Shown: positions 32,966 to 41,938 of the stretch, one piece after another | How positions within the stretch are numbered: the stretch's first letter is position 1 | Layout: every line of letters starts with the position of its first letter | Source: Cupriavidus respiraculi | GTDB taxonomy: Bacteria; Pseudomonadota; Gammaproteobacteria; Burkholderiales; Burkholderiaceae | Length of the DNA stretch: 64,000 nt | Direction: 5' to 3' | NCBI RefSeq assembly: GCF_914271545.1 | Contig: NZ_CAJZAH010000001.1 | Span: forward strand, 1,054,001 to 1,118,000 | Notes under the pieces: model-generated | Seen by the model: the letters and a program-made list of their open reading frames with translations, nothing else | The model's database searches: none | Told to the model about the DNA's origin: nothing | Program-made: the position numbers and the translations under genes

Positions 32966-34591
32966 ATGAATCGTAGTGGAATGGTCTCGTGCCCCCAGCC
33001 GGAGGCGGCGGAATCGGGTATCGAAGTGCTGCGCGCCGGCGGCAATGCCGCGGACGCGGCCGTGGCGTGCGCGCTGGCGCAGACGGTGGTCGATCCGCTG
33101 ATGTGCGGCATCGCCGGGTTCGGCACGGCGGCGGTCTACATGCCGGGCACCGGCACCCACGAGTACATCGATTTCCACGCCACCGCGCCGGCGCGGTGCA
33201 AACCCGATATGTGGGAACACCTGCTGGAAGGCGAGGCGCGCGACGGCTTCGGCTTCTTCATCAAGGACCGGCTCAACGATATCGGCTACCAGTCGATCGC
33301 CACACCGGGCACGCTGCGCGGCTTGGAGGCGCTGCACCGGGCCCACGGCCGGCTGCCGTGGAGCGAGGTGGTGCAGCCCGCGATCCAGTGGGCGCGCGAC
33401 GGCTTCTTCGTGCGTCCCGGCATGTATGCGTTCTGGATCGACGAAGCAACCCTCGGCCGCGCGAGCAACCGCGAGCGGCTGGCCTACAGCGAATGCGGCC
33501 GGCGGCTGTATTGCCGGCCCGACGGCTCGCCGCTGCCGGTGGGCGCGCCTCTGCGCAATACCGACTACGCGGACACGCTGGCGGTCATCGCGCGCGATGG
33601 TGCCGATGCCTTCTACACCGGCGAGATCGCCGAACGCATCATCGCCGACATGGAGGCCCACGGCGCCCTGCTCGCCCGCGACGACCTGGCCGCCTACCGG
33701 GTGAAGACGACCGCCCCGCTGTTCGGCACCTATCGCGACCGCCGCATCTCGTCGAACCAGCCGCCCGGCGGTGGCGCGATGCTGATCGAGATGCTCAATA
33801 TCCTCGAGGACTTCGACCTGCGGGCGTTGGGCCACAACACGCCGGAGTACATCCGCATCGTCTGCGAGGCGATGAAGCAGGCCACGCTGGACAAGGACCG
33901 CCATATCGGCGACCCGGCGTTCGTCGACGTGCCGCTGGAGCGCCTGCTGTCCAAGGCGCACGCGCTCGACGCCGCGCGACGCATCCGGGCGGGCGAGCGG
34001 ATCGAGATCCCCCGGGTCAATCCGGGCTATGCGGTGCCCAGGGACACCACGCACCTGTCCGTGGTCGACGGCGACGGCAACTGCGTTGCGCTGACCCACT
34101 CGCTCGCCATGCCTTCCGGCGTCATCACGCCTGGCCTGGGCTTCCTGTACAACGGCTGCATGGGCGTCTTCGATCCGCGCCCCGGCCGCGCCGGCAGCAT
34201 CGCGCCCGGCAAGAGCCGTTTCACGTCCTCCTGCCCCAGCATCGTGTTCAAGGAGGACAAACCCGAGATCGTGACCGGCGCGCCGGGCGGCACGCAGATC
34301 GCCATGGGCGTGCTGCAGAGCATTCTCAATGTGGTGGACTTCGACATGCCGATGCAGCCTGCCGTGTCGGCGCCGCGCTTCTCGTCCACCAGCAACGCCA
34401 TCGACGTGTGCAACCGGATTCCGCGCTATGTCACGCGGGAGCTGGAGCAAGCGGGCTACCAGGTCATCCGCAACCCCTACAACTACACCATCGGCTGGGT
34501 GCATGCGGTGCGGATGGTCGACGGGCGGCTCGAAGGCGGCGCGGACCCGGGGCGCGACGGCGTCGCGCTGGAAGTCGCGCTGCCGGGCTGA
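32966..34591 (+). CDS. Gamma-glutamyltransferase family Ntn-hydrolase, cytoplasmic
   Basis: This 541-residue protein of the GGT family is normally cut autocatalytically into two subunits. The nucleophile Thr that becomes the new N-terminus is the first Thr of DTTHLSVVDGDGN, residue 361. The oxyanion/substrate segment is GAPGGTQIAMGVLQSILNV, followed by the AVSAPRF motif. Unlike the periplasmic Ggt of E. coli it has no signal peptide, and the N-terminus (SGMVSCPQPEAAESGIEVLRAGGNAADAAVA) starts right at the family core. The substrate may be a gamma-glutamyl amide or a cephalosporin-like or other N-acyl compound. It is the second gene of the LysR-controlled Bug operon. Confidence 0.84.
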   Translation: MNRSGMVSCPQPEAAESGIEVLRAGGNAADAAVACALAQTVVDPLMCGIAGFGTAAVYMPGTGTHEYIDFHATAPARCKPDMWEHLLEGEARDGFGFFIKDRLNDIGYQSIATPGTLRGLEALHRAHGRLPWSEVVQPAIQWARDGFFVRPGMYAFWIDEATLGRASNRERLAYSECGRRLYCRPDGSPLPVGAPLRNTDYADTLAVIARDGADAFYTGEIAERIIADMEAHGALLARDDLAAYRVKTTAPLFGTYRDRRISSNQPPGGGAMLIEMLNILEDFDLRALGHNTPEYIRIVCEAMKQATLDKDRHIGDPAFVDVPLERLLSKAHALDAARRIRAGERIEIPRVNPGYAVPRDTTHLSVVDGDGNCVALTHSLAMPSGVITPGLGFLYNGCMGVFDPRPGRAGSIAPGKSRFTSSCPSIVFKEDKPEIVTGAPGGTQIAMGVLQSILNVVDFDMPMQPAVSAPRFSSTSNAIDVCNRIPRYVTRELEQAGYQVIRNPYNYTIGWVHAVRMVDGRLEGGADPGRDGVALEVALPG

Positions 34592-34609
34592 CGCGCGCAG
34601 CGCCGGGCG

Positions 34610-35485
34610 TCAGCGCCCGGCGACGCGTTGCAGGCAGTCGAGAAATGCGGCGGCCATCGCCGGCGCCGCATGCTGCTGCGCGCGCAGCACGTAGCTCTGG
34701 AAGGGAATGGCCGGCTCGAAGGGAATGGCCTTGACGCCGGCCAGCCGCAGGCTGCGGCTCACCATCGGGTTGACCACGCTTACCCCCAGCCCCATGCCGA
34801 CCATCGTGCAGATGGTGGCCGCGTAGGGCGTCTCCAGCGTCAGCCTGCGGCCATCCGGCACGAACGCGGCATCGATCAGCGCGCGCGTGCCGTCGCCGTG
34901 CGTCAGCGAGATGAACGCCTCGCCATCCAGGTCCCGCGCCACGATGCGGCGCTTCTTCGCCAGCCGGTGCTGCGCCGGTACGATGCATACGCCGTTCTCG
35001 TTGCGCAGCAGGCCCGCGCTCACTCCCGGCGTGTCGGCCACGTAGGACACCAGCCCGATATCGCAGAAACGCGTGGCGGTCCATTTCGCCACGGTCGGGG
35101 AATCGCTGGTATGAACGGCGATGGGCACGTCCGGATAGCGCTTGCGGAACTCCAGGATCGCGGGCGACATCACGCTCATCGCAATCGCGGGCACCGCGCC
35201 CACGCGCAGCGTGCCAGCGCCGAACTGGCGGATGGCCCGCGCCGAATCCCGCACGCTGTCGAGGCCGACGAAAGCCCGCTCCACGTCCCGGAACAGCACC
35301 TCCGCCTCGGCGGTGGGCATCAGCCTGCCGGCCATGCGTTCGAACAGGCGAAAGCCGCTCTCCCTTTCCAGTTGCGCGATCACCCGGCTGATGTTGGGTT
35401 GCGAGGTGTGCAGCTGCGTTGCCGCCGCGGTCATCGAGCGCGTGAGCATCACGGCGCGGAAGGTCTCGATCTGCTTGAAGTTCAT
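34610..35485 (-). CDS. LysR-type regulator, NocR/OccR-like paralogue
   Basis: This 291-residue LysR regulator is closely related to the one at 10825-11724. Shared stretches include SMTAAA, TSQPN-SR-IAQLE, FVGL, IRQFGAG, ISLTHGDG/ISMAHGDG and TPYAATICTMVGMGLGV. The ATG at 35485 has GCGGAGC before it; a longer frame upstream has no conserved content. It is divergent from the lyase gene, its likely target, and converges on the GGT gene with 18 bases between stops. By analogy with NocR/OccR it may sense an opine or amino-acid conjugate. Confidence 0.84.
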   Translation of the reverse strand: MNFKQIETFRAVMLTRSMTAAATQLHTSQPNISRVIAQLERESGFRLFERMAGRLMPTAEAEVLFRDVERAFVGLDSVRDSARAIRQFGAGTLRVGAVPAIAMSVMSPAILEFRKRYPDVPIAVHTSDSPTVAKWTATRFCDIGLVSYVADTPGVSAGLLRNENGVCIVPAQHRLAKKRRIVARDLDGEAFISLTHGDGTRALIDAAFVPDGRRLTLETPYAATICTMVGMGLGVSVVNPMVSRSLRLAGVKAIPFEPAIPFQSYVLRAQQHAAPAMAAAFLDCLQRVAGR

Positions 35486-35553
35486 TGGGTGCTCCGCTTC
35501 GACATGCCGCCGATGGTATATCAGAAGCGTATGGGAACATGGAAACTGCTGAT

Positions 35554-35582
35554 TTGACGATATGACAGGCGATTTCCATACT
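35554..35582 (+). promoter_or_regulatory. Putative sigma-70 promoter of the lyase gene
   Basis: TTGACG, a 17-base spacer and CATACT (35577-35582) lie in the LysR/lyase divergent spacer, about 47 bases before the lyase ATG. GTATGG (35529-35534) and CCATAC (35576-35581) form a widely spaced dyad across it that could contact the LysR protein. Confidence 0.4.
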
Positions 35583-35628
35583 GGCGCCACGACTCACGCG
35601 AATTTCGCAAGCCAAGGTGGAGCCCAAT

Positions 35629-37149
35629 ATGGAATCGAAGGTCAGCCGTCGCCTGAAGCAAACCACCGCGCCGGAGGTCTGCGAGCACATCTACCTGCCG
35701 CGCCTGCAGCGCGAGTTCGGCAGCGGTTTCCGCTATCTCACAGACATCAACCAGGCGCATCTGCTGATGCTGCACGGCGCCGGGCTGATTCCCCGGCCCA
35801 TCGCCGCACGGATCGCGCGGGCGCTGTGCGAGATCGAGGCGCAGGGCCCCGAGGCCGTGCCGCTGGACCCTGCGCGCGAGGATGCCTACTTCAACTACGA
35901 GGCGCGGCTGATGGAGGTGGCGGGGCCTGACGCGGGCGGACGCCTGCACGTGGCGCGCAGCCGCAACGATATCCTCGCCACGCACGACCGCCTGCGGGCC
36001 CGCGACGCGGGGCTCGCGCTGCTCGATGCGCTGTCCGCCGTGCGCAGCGTCGCGCTCGAGCGCGCCGCGCAGCATGCGGATGCGGTCATGCCCGGCTACA
36101 CGCACCTGCAGGCCGCGCAGCCGATCACCTACGGCTATTACCTCGCGGGCGTGGCGGACGCGGTGGGCCGCGATATCGGCCGGCTGCGGCACGCGCTGGC
36201 CGGCCTGGACGCCTGCCCGCTCGGCGCCGGCGCGCTCGCCGGCACGGCATTCCCGATCGACCGCGAGGCCACGGCACGGTGGCTGGGCTTCGAGGCCAGC
36301 GTGCCGAACTCGCTGGATGCCGTCGCGTCCCGCGATTTCGCCTGGGAGATGCTGTCGGTGCTCGCGATCGCGGCCGTGACCTGGAGCCGCGTCGCGCAGG
36401 ACCTGTTCGTGTGGGCGACGCCGGAGTTCGGCCTGATCGACTTCCCGGACAGCGTGGCCGGGACTTCGAGCATCATGCCGCAGAAAAAGAACCCGGTCGT
36501 GCTCGAATACCTGAAAGGAAAGGGCGCGCATCTGATCGGCCTGCTGACCGCGGCGCTTGCCACCGTCAAGACTTCGCACTTCACGCACACCGGCGACGGC
36601 AACCGCGAGAGCATGCGCGGCTTCTGGGAAGCCACCGACGAATGCCTGCGCTGCGCGCGCCTGCTGCGGCTGGTGATCGAGTCAGCCACGCCGCAGCGCG
36701 ACAACATGCTGCGGCGCGCGCGGCGCGATTTCTCCGCGGCCACCGATCTCGCCGATGCGCTCGTGCGCGAGGCCGATGTATCGTTCCGCGAGGCGCATCA
36801 CATCGTCGGCGCAGTGGTACGGCAGGCGCTGGACGCGAGCCTGCCCGCCGACGAGATCACCAGCGCGATGCTCGACGCCGCCGCGCTGGAGCAGGTCGGG
36901 CGGCCGATGGGGCTGAGCGAGGAAGCGGTACGCCGTTGCCTCGATCCGCGCGCAGGCGTCGCCGCCCGCATGGCCGCGGGCGGTCCCGCTCCGGTGCTCG
37001 TGCTGGAAAGCGTGGCCAGGCAGCAGGCCGCGTGGCGCGCCGACGGCGAGGCCACCGCCATGCTCCGCCGGCGCGTGGAGCTGGCGCGCGAGGGGCTCAA
37101 GCGCGATATCGCGACCCTGGCGGGCAATGGCGATGGAGGTCGCGGCTGA
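35629..37149 (+). CDS. Argininosuccinate lyase-like C-N lyase
   Basis: This 506-residue protein belongs to the fumarase/aspartase/ArgH superfamily. The signature GTSSIMPQKKNP lies near residues 278-289. The region 1 motif is HVARSRNDILATHDRL, and GYTHLQAAQPITYGYY holds the general histidine. These enzymes release fumarate from N-substituted aspartates. It is longer than typical ArgH (about 460) and stands under its own divergent LysR regulator with no arg genes, so I think it is a catabolic paralogue (EDDS-lyase-like or another N-succinyl-amine lyase). The ATG at 35629 follows AGGTGGAG at six bases and is preferred to the GTG four codons upstream. Confidence 0.84.
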   Translation: MESKVSRRLKQTTAPEVCEHIYLPRLQREFGSGFRYLTDINQAHLLMLHGAGLIPRPIAARIARALCEIEAQGPEAVPLDPAREDAYFNYEARLMEVAGPDAGGRLHVARSRNDILATHDRLRARDAGLALLDALSAVRSVALERAAQHADAVMPGYTHLQAAQPITYGYYLAGVADAVGRDIGRLRHALAGLDACPLGAGALAGTAFPIDREATARWLGFEASVPNSLDAVASRDFAWEMLSVLAIAAVTWSRVAQDLFVWATPEFGLIDFPDSVAGTSSIMPQKKNPVVLEYLKGKGAHLIGLLTAALATVKTSHFTHTGDGNRESMRGFWEATDECLRCARLLRLVIESATPQRDNMLRRARRDFSAATDLADALVREADVSFREAHHIVGAVVRQALDASLPADEITSAMLDAAALEQVGRPMGLSEEAVRRCLDPRAGVAARMAAGGPAPVLVLESVARQQAAWRADGEATAMLRRRVELAREGLKRDIATLAGNGDGGRG

Positions 37150-37185
37150 GGCGCCCGCCCGGTCAACGTTGACCGCGGTGGCGCC
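37150..37185. repeat. Nested palindrome between convergent genes
   Basis: A perfect 16-base palindrome CGGTCAACGTTGACCG (37160-37175) is flanked by GGCGCC on both sides (37150-37155 and 37180-37185). It sits between the convergent lyase and RcnB-like genes. With no T-run it is not a classical terminator, though it could form a strong hairpin on either strand or bind a dimeric protein. Confidence 0.55.
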
Positions 37186-37199
37186 ACGGCAGCGGCTTC

Positions 37200-37565
37200 T
37201 CAGCGGCCGCTGCCCACCTGCACCACCACCCCGGTCGGGGTAGCCACCAGATAGTATTCGCCGCCGATGCCGACCCAGTGATGGCCGCGGCGCGGTGGCG
37301 GCAGGCCGTAGCTGCGCCAGTCGTCGATCACGTACTCGCGATCGCGGTAGTCGCCCTGCACGCGGTCGCCCTTGCGCAGTTGCCCGGGGGGGCCATAGCC
37401 GCCGGGGCCGCGGCCCTGCGCCTTGCCCTGGGCACCGGCGTGGTCGGCATGTCCCGGCGGGCCGCCCTTGCCGGGCTGGCCCAGCGCTGCCGGCGCGTGC
37501 AGCGCGAGGGGTGCGACCAGCGCCGATGCGGCGATCAGCGTCTTCACCATCTTGTTGCCATGCAT
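37200..37565 (-). CDS. RcnB-family periplasmic protein
   Basis: This 121-residue exported protein has a signal peptide (hydrophobic core about residues 10-28) and a Gly/Pro/His-rich linker. The RcnB-type C-terminal domain is GDRVQGDYRDREYVIDDW followed by HHWVGIGGEYYLV and PTGVVVQV. RcnB of E. coli adjusts Ni/Co efflux, but most of the family has unknown roles. The ATG at 37565 follows GGAGG at eight bases; in-frame ATGs lie five codons on either side. It is divergent from the DUF1272 gene. Confidence 0.8.
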   Translation of the reverse strand: MHGNKMVKTLIAASALVAPLALHAPAALGQPGKGGPPGHADHAGAQGKAQGRGPGGYGPPGQLRKGDRVQGDYRDREYVIDDWRSYGLPPPRRGHHWVGIGGEYYLVATPTGVVVQVGSGR

Positions 37566-37735
37566 CGCATTTGCCTCCATGGGTCTGGCAGACGTGCCGA
37601 CCTTAGCATGGCCCCGCCCCCGCCACCCGGCGACATGCGCGGCACCGTGCGGCGCGAGGGCTTTGCCGGTCCTTCCGTGCGCCGTAATATGGCGGCCCAC
37701 GCACCGCGAACGACAGCCATCCAAGGAGAATGACA

Positions 37736-38044
37736 ATGCTGGAACTCAGGCCGAGCTGCGAGCACTGCAACAGGGCGCTGCCGCCCGCGTCCACCGACGC
37801 GCGGATCTGCAGCTACGAATGCACCTTCTGCGCGCGCTGCGTGGACGAGGTGCTGGGCAACGTGTGCCCCAACTGCGGAGGCGGCTTCGCGCCCCGCCCG
37901 GTGCGGCCGGCCAGGGACTGGAAGGGAGGCAACAGCCTGGCCCGGCATCCGGCCAGCACGGTCGCCAAGTACCGGCCGGTGGACCCGGACGCGCACGCGG
38001 CGCTGGTGGCCCGGCTGGCTGGCATCCCGCCGGAACAGCGGTAG
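37736..38044 (+). CDS. DUF1272 zinc-ribbon-like protein
   Basis: This 102-residue protein starts with the DUF1272 pattern: LELRPSCEHCNRALP, ICSYECTFCARCVDEVL, VCPNCGGGF. Four CxxC-type pairs suggest one or two structural zinc sites. The C-terminal 45 residues are less conserved. Function is unknown. I prefer the ATG at 37736, seven bases after AAGGAG, over the ATG at 37730, which lies only one base after that site. It stands between the divergent RcnB-like gene and the LysR gene of the tcu unit. Confidence 0.82.
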   Translation: MLELRPSCEHCNRALPPASTDARICSYECTFCARCVDEVLGNVCPNCGGGFAPRPVRPARDWKGGNSLARHPASTVAKYRPVDPDAHAALVARLAGIPPEQR

Positions 38045-38205
38045 CAACAGGCCGCGGCGCTCGCGCATGGAGGGCGCTCTGTATCCGAAATGGCCGGAAA
38101 TCGGTAAGCCGGCGCATTTTGGCTACCATGCTGCCTTTGAACGCACGGGCGGCCCCGCAAAGGGCCCGCAGTGCGTCAGGGGTAAACCCGGGGGGAAGCG
38201 AACAG

Positions 38206-39153
38206 ATGGAACTGCGGCAATTGCGGTATTTCGTCGCCGTGGTGCAACACGGCAGCATGGGCAAGGCGGCACTGGAACTGGGTCTGGTCACGTCGGCGCT
38301 CAGTCAGCAGATCAGCCGGCTCGAGAGCGAACTGTCGACCCGCTTGTTGCAGCGGACCTCCAGCGGCGTGGTGCCCACCGATGCTGGCCTCGCCTTCTGG
38401 CGCCAGGCCCAGCTCGCGCTGCGCCATATCGACAATGCGGCCGAGGCGGCCCGCCATGCCAGGCTGTCCGGGCACGTGAGCGTGGGCCTGCCGCCCAGCA
38501 CCGCGAGCGTGCTGGGCCTGCCCTTCATGCAGGCCATGCGCGAGCGCTATCCGGACGTGCGGCTGCGCATGGTCGAAAGCCTCTCCGGCTACCTGGCCTC
38601 AATGCTGAGCGGACGCGAGATCGACCTGGCCATCCTCTTCAATAACGAGCCCGCGCAGCGCTGGAGCGTGCTGCCCCTGCTGCAGGAGCGGCTGTTCGTG
38701 ATCGGCGCGCGCGGCATGGCGGGCATGCCGCGCGGCGAGAGCACCAGCCTCGCGGCCCTGGCCGCGCTGCCGCTGGTGATGCCCAGCGGCGGCCACGGCC
38801 TGCGCGCGCTGCTCGCGACGTGCTTCCAGAACGAGGGCACGCAGCCGCGCATCGTGGCCGAGGTCGACGGCCTGGCCATCCTGATGGATGCGGTGCAGGG
38901 CGGGCTCGGCGCCACCATCCAGCCCGGCGCCGCGCTCGCGCGCACGGACGCGGCGCACTTCGAGAGCGTGGCGGTGGCCGACCCGCGCGCCGTGCGCCCG
39001 AACCTGCTGGTCAGCCTGTCCGACGACGAGCTGTCCCCCGCCGCCCTTGCCGCCCGCGTGGTACTGACCGACGTCGCCCGCACGCTGGTCAGCCAGGGGC
39101 GCTGGCCGGGCGCGACCCTGCACCAGCCGCCTGCCCCTGTTCACGAAACCTGA
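38206..39153 (+). CDS. LysR-type regulator of the tcu genes
   Basis: This 315-residue LysR protein has its DNA-binding domain in LRYFVAVVQHGSMGKAALELGLVTSALSQQISRLE, about residues 5-39, and a substrate-binding domain with GLPPSTASVLGLPF. It lies 75 bases upstream of tcuA on the same strand. In Salmonella a LysR regulator (TcuR) controls tcuABC, so this is a probable functional counterpart. Sequence features of the first helix (LRYFVAVV...GS) are also found in Nac/Cbl-like regulators, so I leave the symbol blank. GGGGGAAG precedes the ATG. Confidence 0.82.
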   Translation: MELRQLRYFVAVVQHGSMGKAALELGLVTSALSQQISRLESELSTRLLQRTSSGVVPTDAGLAFWRQAQLALRHIDNAAEAARHARLSGHVSVGLPPSTASVLGLPFMQAMRERYPDVRLRMVESLSGYLASMLSGREIDLAILFNNEPAQRWSVLPLLQERLFVIGARGMAGMPRGESTSLAALAALPLVMPSGGHGLRALLATCFQNEGTQPRIVAEVDGLAILMDAVQGGLGATIQPGAALARTDAAHFESVAVADPRAVRPNLLVSLSDDELSPAALAARVVLTDVARTLVSQGRWPGATLHQPPAPVHET

Positions 39154-39228
39154 ACCCCCCTCCTCTGTCCGGCGATGGCGCGCCGCACCGGCTCGCGCCT
39201 ATAGTGGCGCCCGGCAAGGAGGATTCGG

Positions 39229-40647
39229 ATGGTCGACGTACTGGTAATTGGCGGGGGCAATGCGGCCCTGTGCGCCGCGCTGATGGCGCGCGAGGCGGGC
39301 GCTTCGGTGCTGGTTCTCGAATCGGCCCCGCGCGAATGGCGCGGCGGCAATTCGCAGCACACGCGCAACCTGCGCTGCATGCACGACGCCCCGCAGGATG
39401 TGCTGGTCGACGCCTATCCCGAAGAGGAATACTGGCAGGACCTGCTCAAGGTGACCGGCGGCCTCACCAACGAGGCACTCGCGCGCCTGGTGATCCGCGC
39501 CTCGTCGACTTGCCGTCCGTGGATGCGCAAGCACGGCGTGCGCTTCCAGCCGCCGCTGTCCGGCGCGCTGCACGTGGCCCGCACCAACGCCTTTTTCATG
39601 GGCGGCGGCAAGGCACTGGTCAACGCGTACTACCGCAGCGCGGAAGCGATGGGCGTGCAGGTGCGCTACGACACCCCGGTGGATGCGATCGAACTGGACG
39701 GCGATCGCTTCGTCGCCGCGCGCAGCGGCGAGCAGCGCTTCGAGGCGAAAGCCTGCGTGCTGGCCGCCGGCGGCTTCGAATCGAATCTCGAATGGCTGCG
39801 CGAGGCCTGGGGCCAGAACGAGCGCGGCGAATGGCCGGCGGACAATTTCCTGATCCGCGGCACGCGCTTCAATCGCGGCGTGCTGCTCAAGTACATGATC
39901 GAGGCCGGTGCCGATGCCATCGGCGACCCGTCGCAATCGCACTGCGTCGCCATCGACGCGCGCGCGCCGCTGTACGACGGCGGCATTTGCACCCGTATCG
40001 ACTGCGTATCGCTGGGCGTGGTGCTGAACAGCGACGCCGAACGCTTCTACGACGAGGGCGAGGACTTCTGGCCCAAGCGCTACGCGATCTGGGGCCGGCT
40101 GGTGGCCCAGCAACGCGGCCAGATCGGCTATTCCATCATCGATGCCAAGGCCATCGGCCGCTTCATGCCACCGGTGTTCCCCGGCGAGAAGGCCGACACG
40201 CTCGACGAATTGGCGCGCAAGCTCGGCCTGCCGGAAGACAAGTTCGTGCGGACCATCGAGGACTACAACCGCGCCTGCCGCGTCGGCACCTTCGACCATA
40301 CGGCGCTGGACGATTGCCATACCGAGGGCCTGACGCCGGCCAAGACGCACTGGGCGCGGCCCATCGATACGGCGCCGTTCTATGGCTACGCGCTGCGGCC
40401 CGGCATCACCTTCACTTACCTGGGGCTCAAGGTCAACGACAAGGCCCAGGTGCATTTTGGCGGCAAGCCAAGCAGGAACCTGTTCGTGGCGGGAGAAATG
40501 ATGGCTGGCAACGTGCTCGGCAAGGGATACACAGCCGGGGTCGGCATGTCGATCGGCACCGCCTTCGGGCGTATCGCCGGCACAGAGGCGGCGCGGGCGG
40601 CGACCGCCGAGCGCGCCGGTGCAGCAAGGGAGGCGGTCCATGCATAA
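39229..40647 (+). CDS. tcuA: FAD-dependent tricarballylate dehydrogenase TcuA
   Basis: This 472-residue flavoprotein of the fumarate reductase/succinate dehydrogenase type has [19 protein letters not shown] at residues 4-22. The mobile-domain region [16 protein letters not shown] follows, and [20 protein letters not shown] is the FAD-binding C-terminus. TcuA oxidises tricarballylate to cis-aconitate, which enters the TCA cycle. Electrons pass to TcuB, encoded immediately downstream with an eight-base overlap. An AAGGAGG lies before the ATG. There is no TcuC permease in the window. Confidence 0.88.
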   Translation: MVDVLVIGGGNAALCAALMAREAGASVLVLESAPREWRGGNSQHTRNLRCMHDAPQDVLVDAYPEEEYWQDLLKVTGGLTNEALARLVIRASSTCRPWMRKHGVRFQPPLSGALHVARTNAFFMGGGKALVNAYYRSAEAMGVQVRYDTPVDAIELDGDRFVAARSGEQRFEAKACVLAAGGFESNLEWLREAWGQNERGEWPADNFLIRGTRFNRGVLLKYMIEAGADAIGDPSQSHCVAIDARAPLYDGGICTRIDCVSLGVVLNSDAERFYDEGEDFWPKRYAIWGRLVAQQRGQIGYSIIDAKAIGRFMPPVFPGEKADTLDELARKLGLPEDKFVRTIEDYNRACRVGTFDHTALDDCHTEGLTPAKTHWARPIDTAPFYGYALRPGITFTYLGLKVNDKAQVHFGGKPSRNLFVAGEMMAGNVLGKGYTAGVGMSIGTAFGRIAGTEAARAATAERAGAAREAVHA

Positions 40648-41839
40648 GCTCGAAGCCCTGACCCGCGAGGCGCGCGACCTTGCCGCCACGCCGGACGCCG
40701 CGCCCTCGGGCCGGTCCGCCACCATCCGCGTGCTGCCGCTGACGGCCAACGAAAGCGAAGTTGCGCGGCAAATGCAGATCTGCAATGCCTGCCGCTATTG
40801 CGAAGGCTTCTGCGCGGTCTTCCCCGCCATGACGCGCCGGCTGGAATTCGGCAAGGCCGACGTCAACTACCTGGCGAACCTGTGCCACAACTGCGGCGCC
40901 TGCTATCACGCGTGCCAGTACGCGCCGCCGCACGAATTCGCGGTCAATGTGCCGAAGGCCATGGCCAAGGTCCGCATGGAGACCTATACCGAATATGCAT
41001 GGCCGAGCGGCTTCGGCCGGCTCTATCGCAACAACGGGCTGACCGTCGCCGTGGCGCTGGCCATCGGCCTCGCGCTGTTCCTGCTGCTCGCCGTGGCGAT
41101 GAACGGTTCGCTGCTGCGCAGCGGCCTTGCCGGCAACTTCTACGCGATCTTCCCGCACAACCTGCTGGCCGGCGTGTTTGGCGCGGTATTCGGCTTCGCC
41201 GTGCTCTCGCTCGGCGTCGGCGTGCGCCGCTTCTGGAAGGCGGTGGCCGCGGGCACGGCCAGCGTGCCGGCGGTGGCGGAAGCGACGAAGAACGTGCTGG
41301 CGCTGACCTATCTCGACGGCGGCCATGGCGACGGCTGCAACGAGGCGGACGACAAATTCACCCTGGCGCGCCGCCGCTTCCACCACTTCACGTTCTACGG
41401 CTTCATGCTGTGCTTCGCCTCCACCGTGGTGGCCACCGGCTATCACTATCTGCTGGGATGGCAGGCGCCTTATCCGCTGACGAGCCTGCCCGTGCTGCTG
41501 GGCACGGCGGGCGGCATCGGGCTGTTGATCGGGCCGGCGGGACTGCTGTGGCTGAACCTGCGCCGCGATCCGGCCCACGGCGACGTCGCCCAGCGGCCGA
41601 TGGACCGCGGCTTCATCGCGCTGCTGCTGCTGACCAGCGCCACCGGCCTCGTGCTGCTCGCCTGGCGCGATGCGGCGGTCATGCCGGCGCTGCTGGCCAT
41701 CCATCTGGGCGTGGTGATGGCGCTGTTCGCCACGCTGCCCTATGGCAAGTTCGCGCACGGCATCTACCGCTCGGCGGCGCTGCTGAAGTCGGCGATCGAG
41801 AAGCGGCAGGCCAACAACCTCAAGCTCGGTTCGGACTGA
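40640..41839 (+). CDS. tcuB: Membrane Fe-S electron-transfer protein TcuB
   Basis: This 399-residue protein has two 4Fe-4S cysteine clusters in the N-terminal part: [11 protein letters not shown] and [13 protein letters not shown] membrane part with about six helices (from residue 130 on) and histidines suited to b-type haem follow. In the Salmonella system TcuB reoxidises the FADH2 of TcuA and passes electrons to quinone. The ATG at 40640 has AGGGAGG before it and lies inside the end of tcuA, giving translational coupling. A strong terminator ends the unit. Confidence 0.88.
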   Translation: MHKLEALTREARDLAATPDAAPSGRSATIRVLPLTANESEVARQMQICNACRYCEGFCAVFPAMTRRLEFGKADVNYLANLCHNCGACYHACQYAPPHEFAVNVPKAMAKVRMETYTEYAWPSGFGRLYRNNGLTVAVALAIGLALFLLLAVAMNGSLLRSGLAGNFYAIFPHNLLAGVFGAVFGFAVLSLGVGVRRFWKAVAAGTASVPAVAEATKNVLALTYLDGGHGDGCNEADDKFTLARRRFHHFTFYGFMLCFASTVVATGYHYLLGWQAPYPLTSLPVLLGTAGGIGLLIGPAGLLWLNLRRDPAHGDVAQRPMDRGFIALLLLTSATGLVLLAWRDAAVMPALLAIHLGVVMALFATLPYGKFAHGIYRSAALLKSAIEKRQANNLKLGSD

Positions 41840-41887
41840 GACCGGCGCCACACGCGGCGCACGCGGTGCACGCGGGGAAAGCCCGCA

Positions 41888-41921
41888 CGGCCGGCGCTGT
41901 ACAATGCGCTGGCCGTTTTTT
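41888..41921 (+). terminator. Rho-independent terminator after tcuB
   Basis: CGGCCGGCGC (41888-41897) pairs with GCGCTGGCCG (41906-41915), with a single G-T pair, over loop TGTACAAT. Six T residues follow. It ends the tcu unit 17 bases before the next ATG, so the DadA-like gene must have a promoter very close to or inside this element, or depend on read-through. Confidence 0.88.
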
Positions 41922-41938
41922 CTTCTCCCCTCCCCCTC

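Noticed and set aside
31919-34504. An 861-codon minus-strand frame opposite the Bug and GGT genes
   Set aside because: The product is H/R/G-rich with no motif; both plus-strand genes are unambiguous.
35629-37149. Housekeeping argininosuccinate lyase argH
   Set aside because: The motifs fit the superfamily, but there are no arg genes nearby, the protein is longer than usual, and it has a dedicated divergent LysR regulator.
41900-41905. TACAAT in the tcuB terminator loop as a -10 promoter element
   Set aside because: No sequence resembling a -35 element lies at the right distance, so I kept it only as a question for the DadA-like gene, not as a feature.
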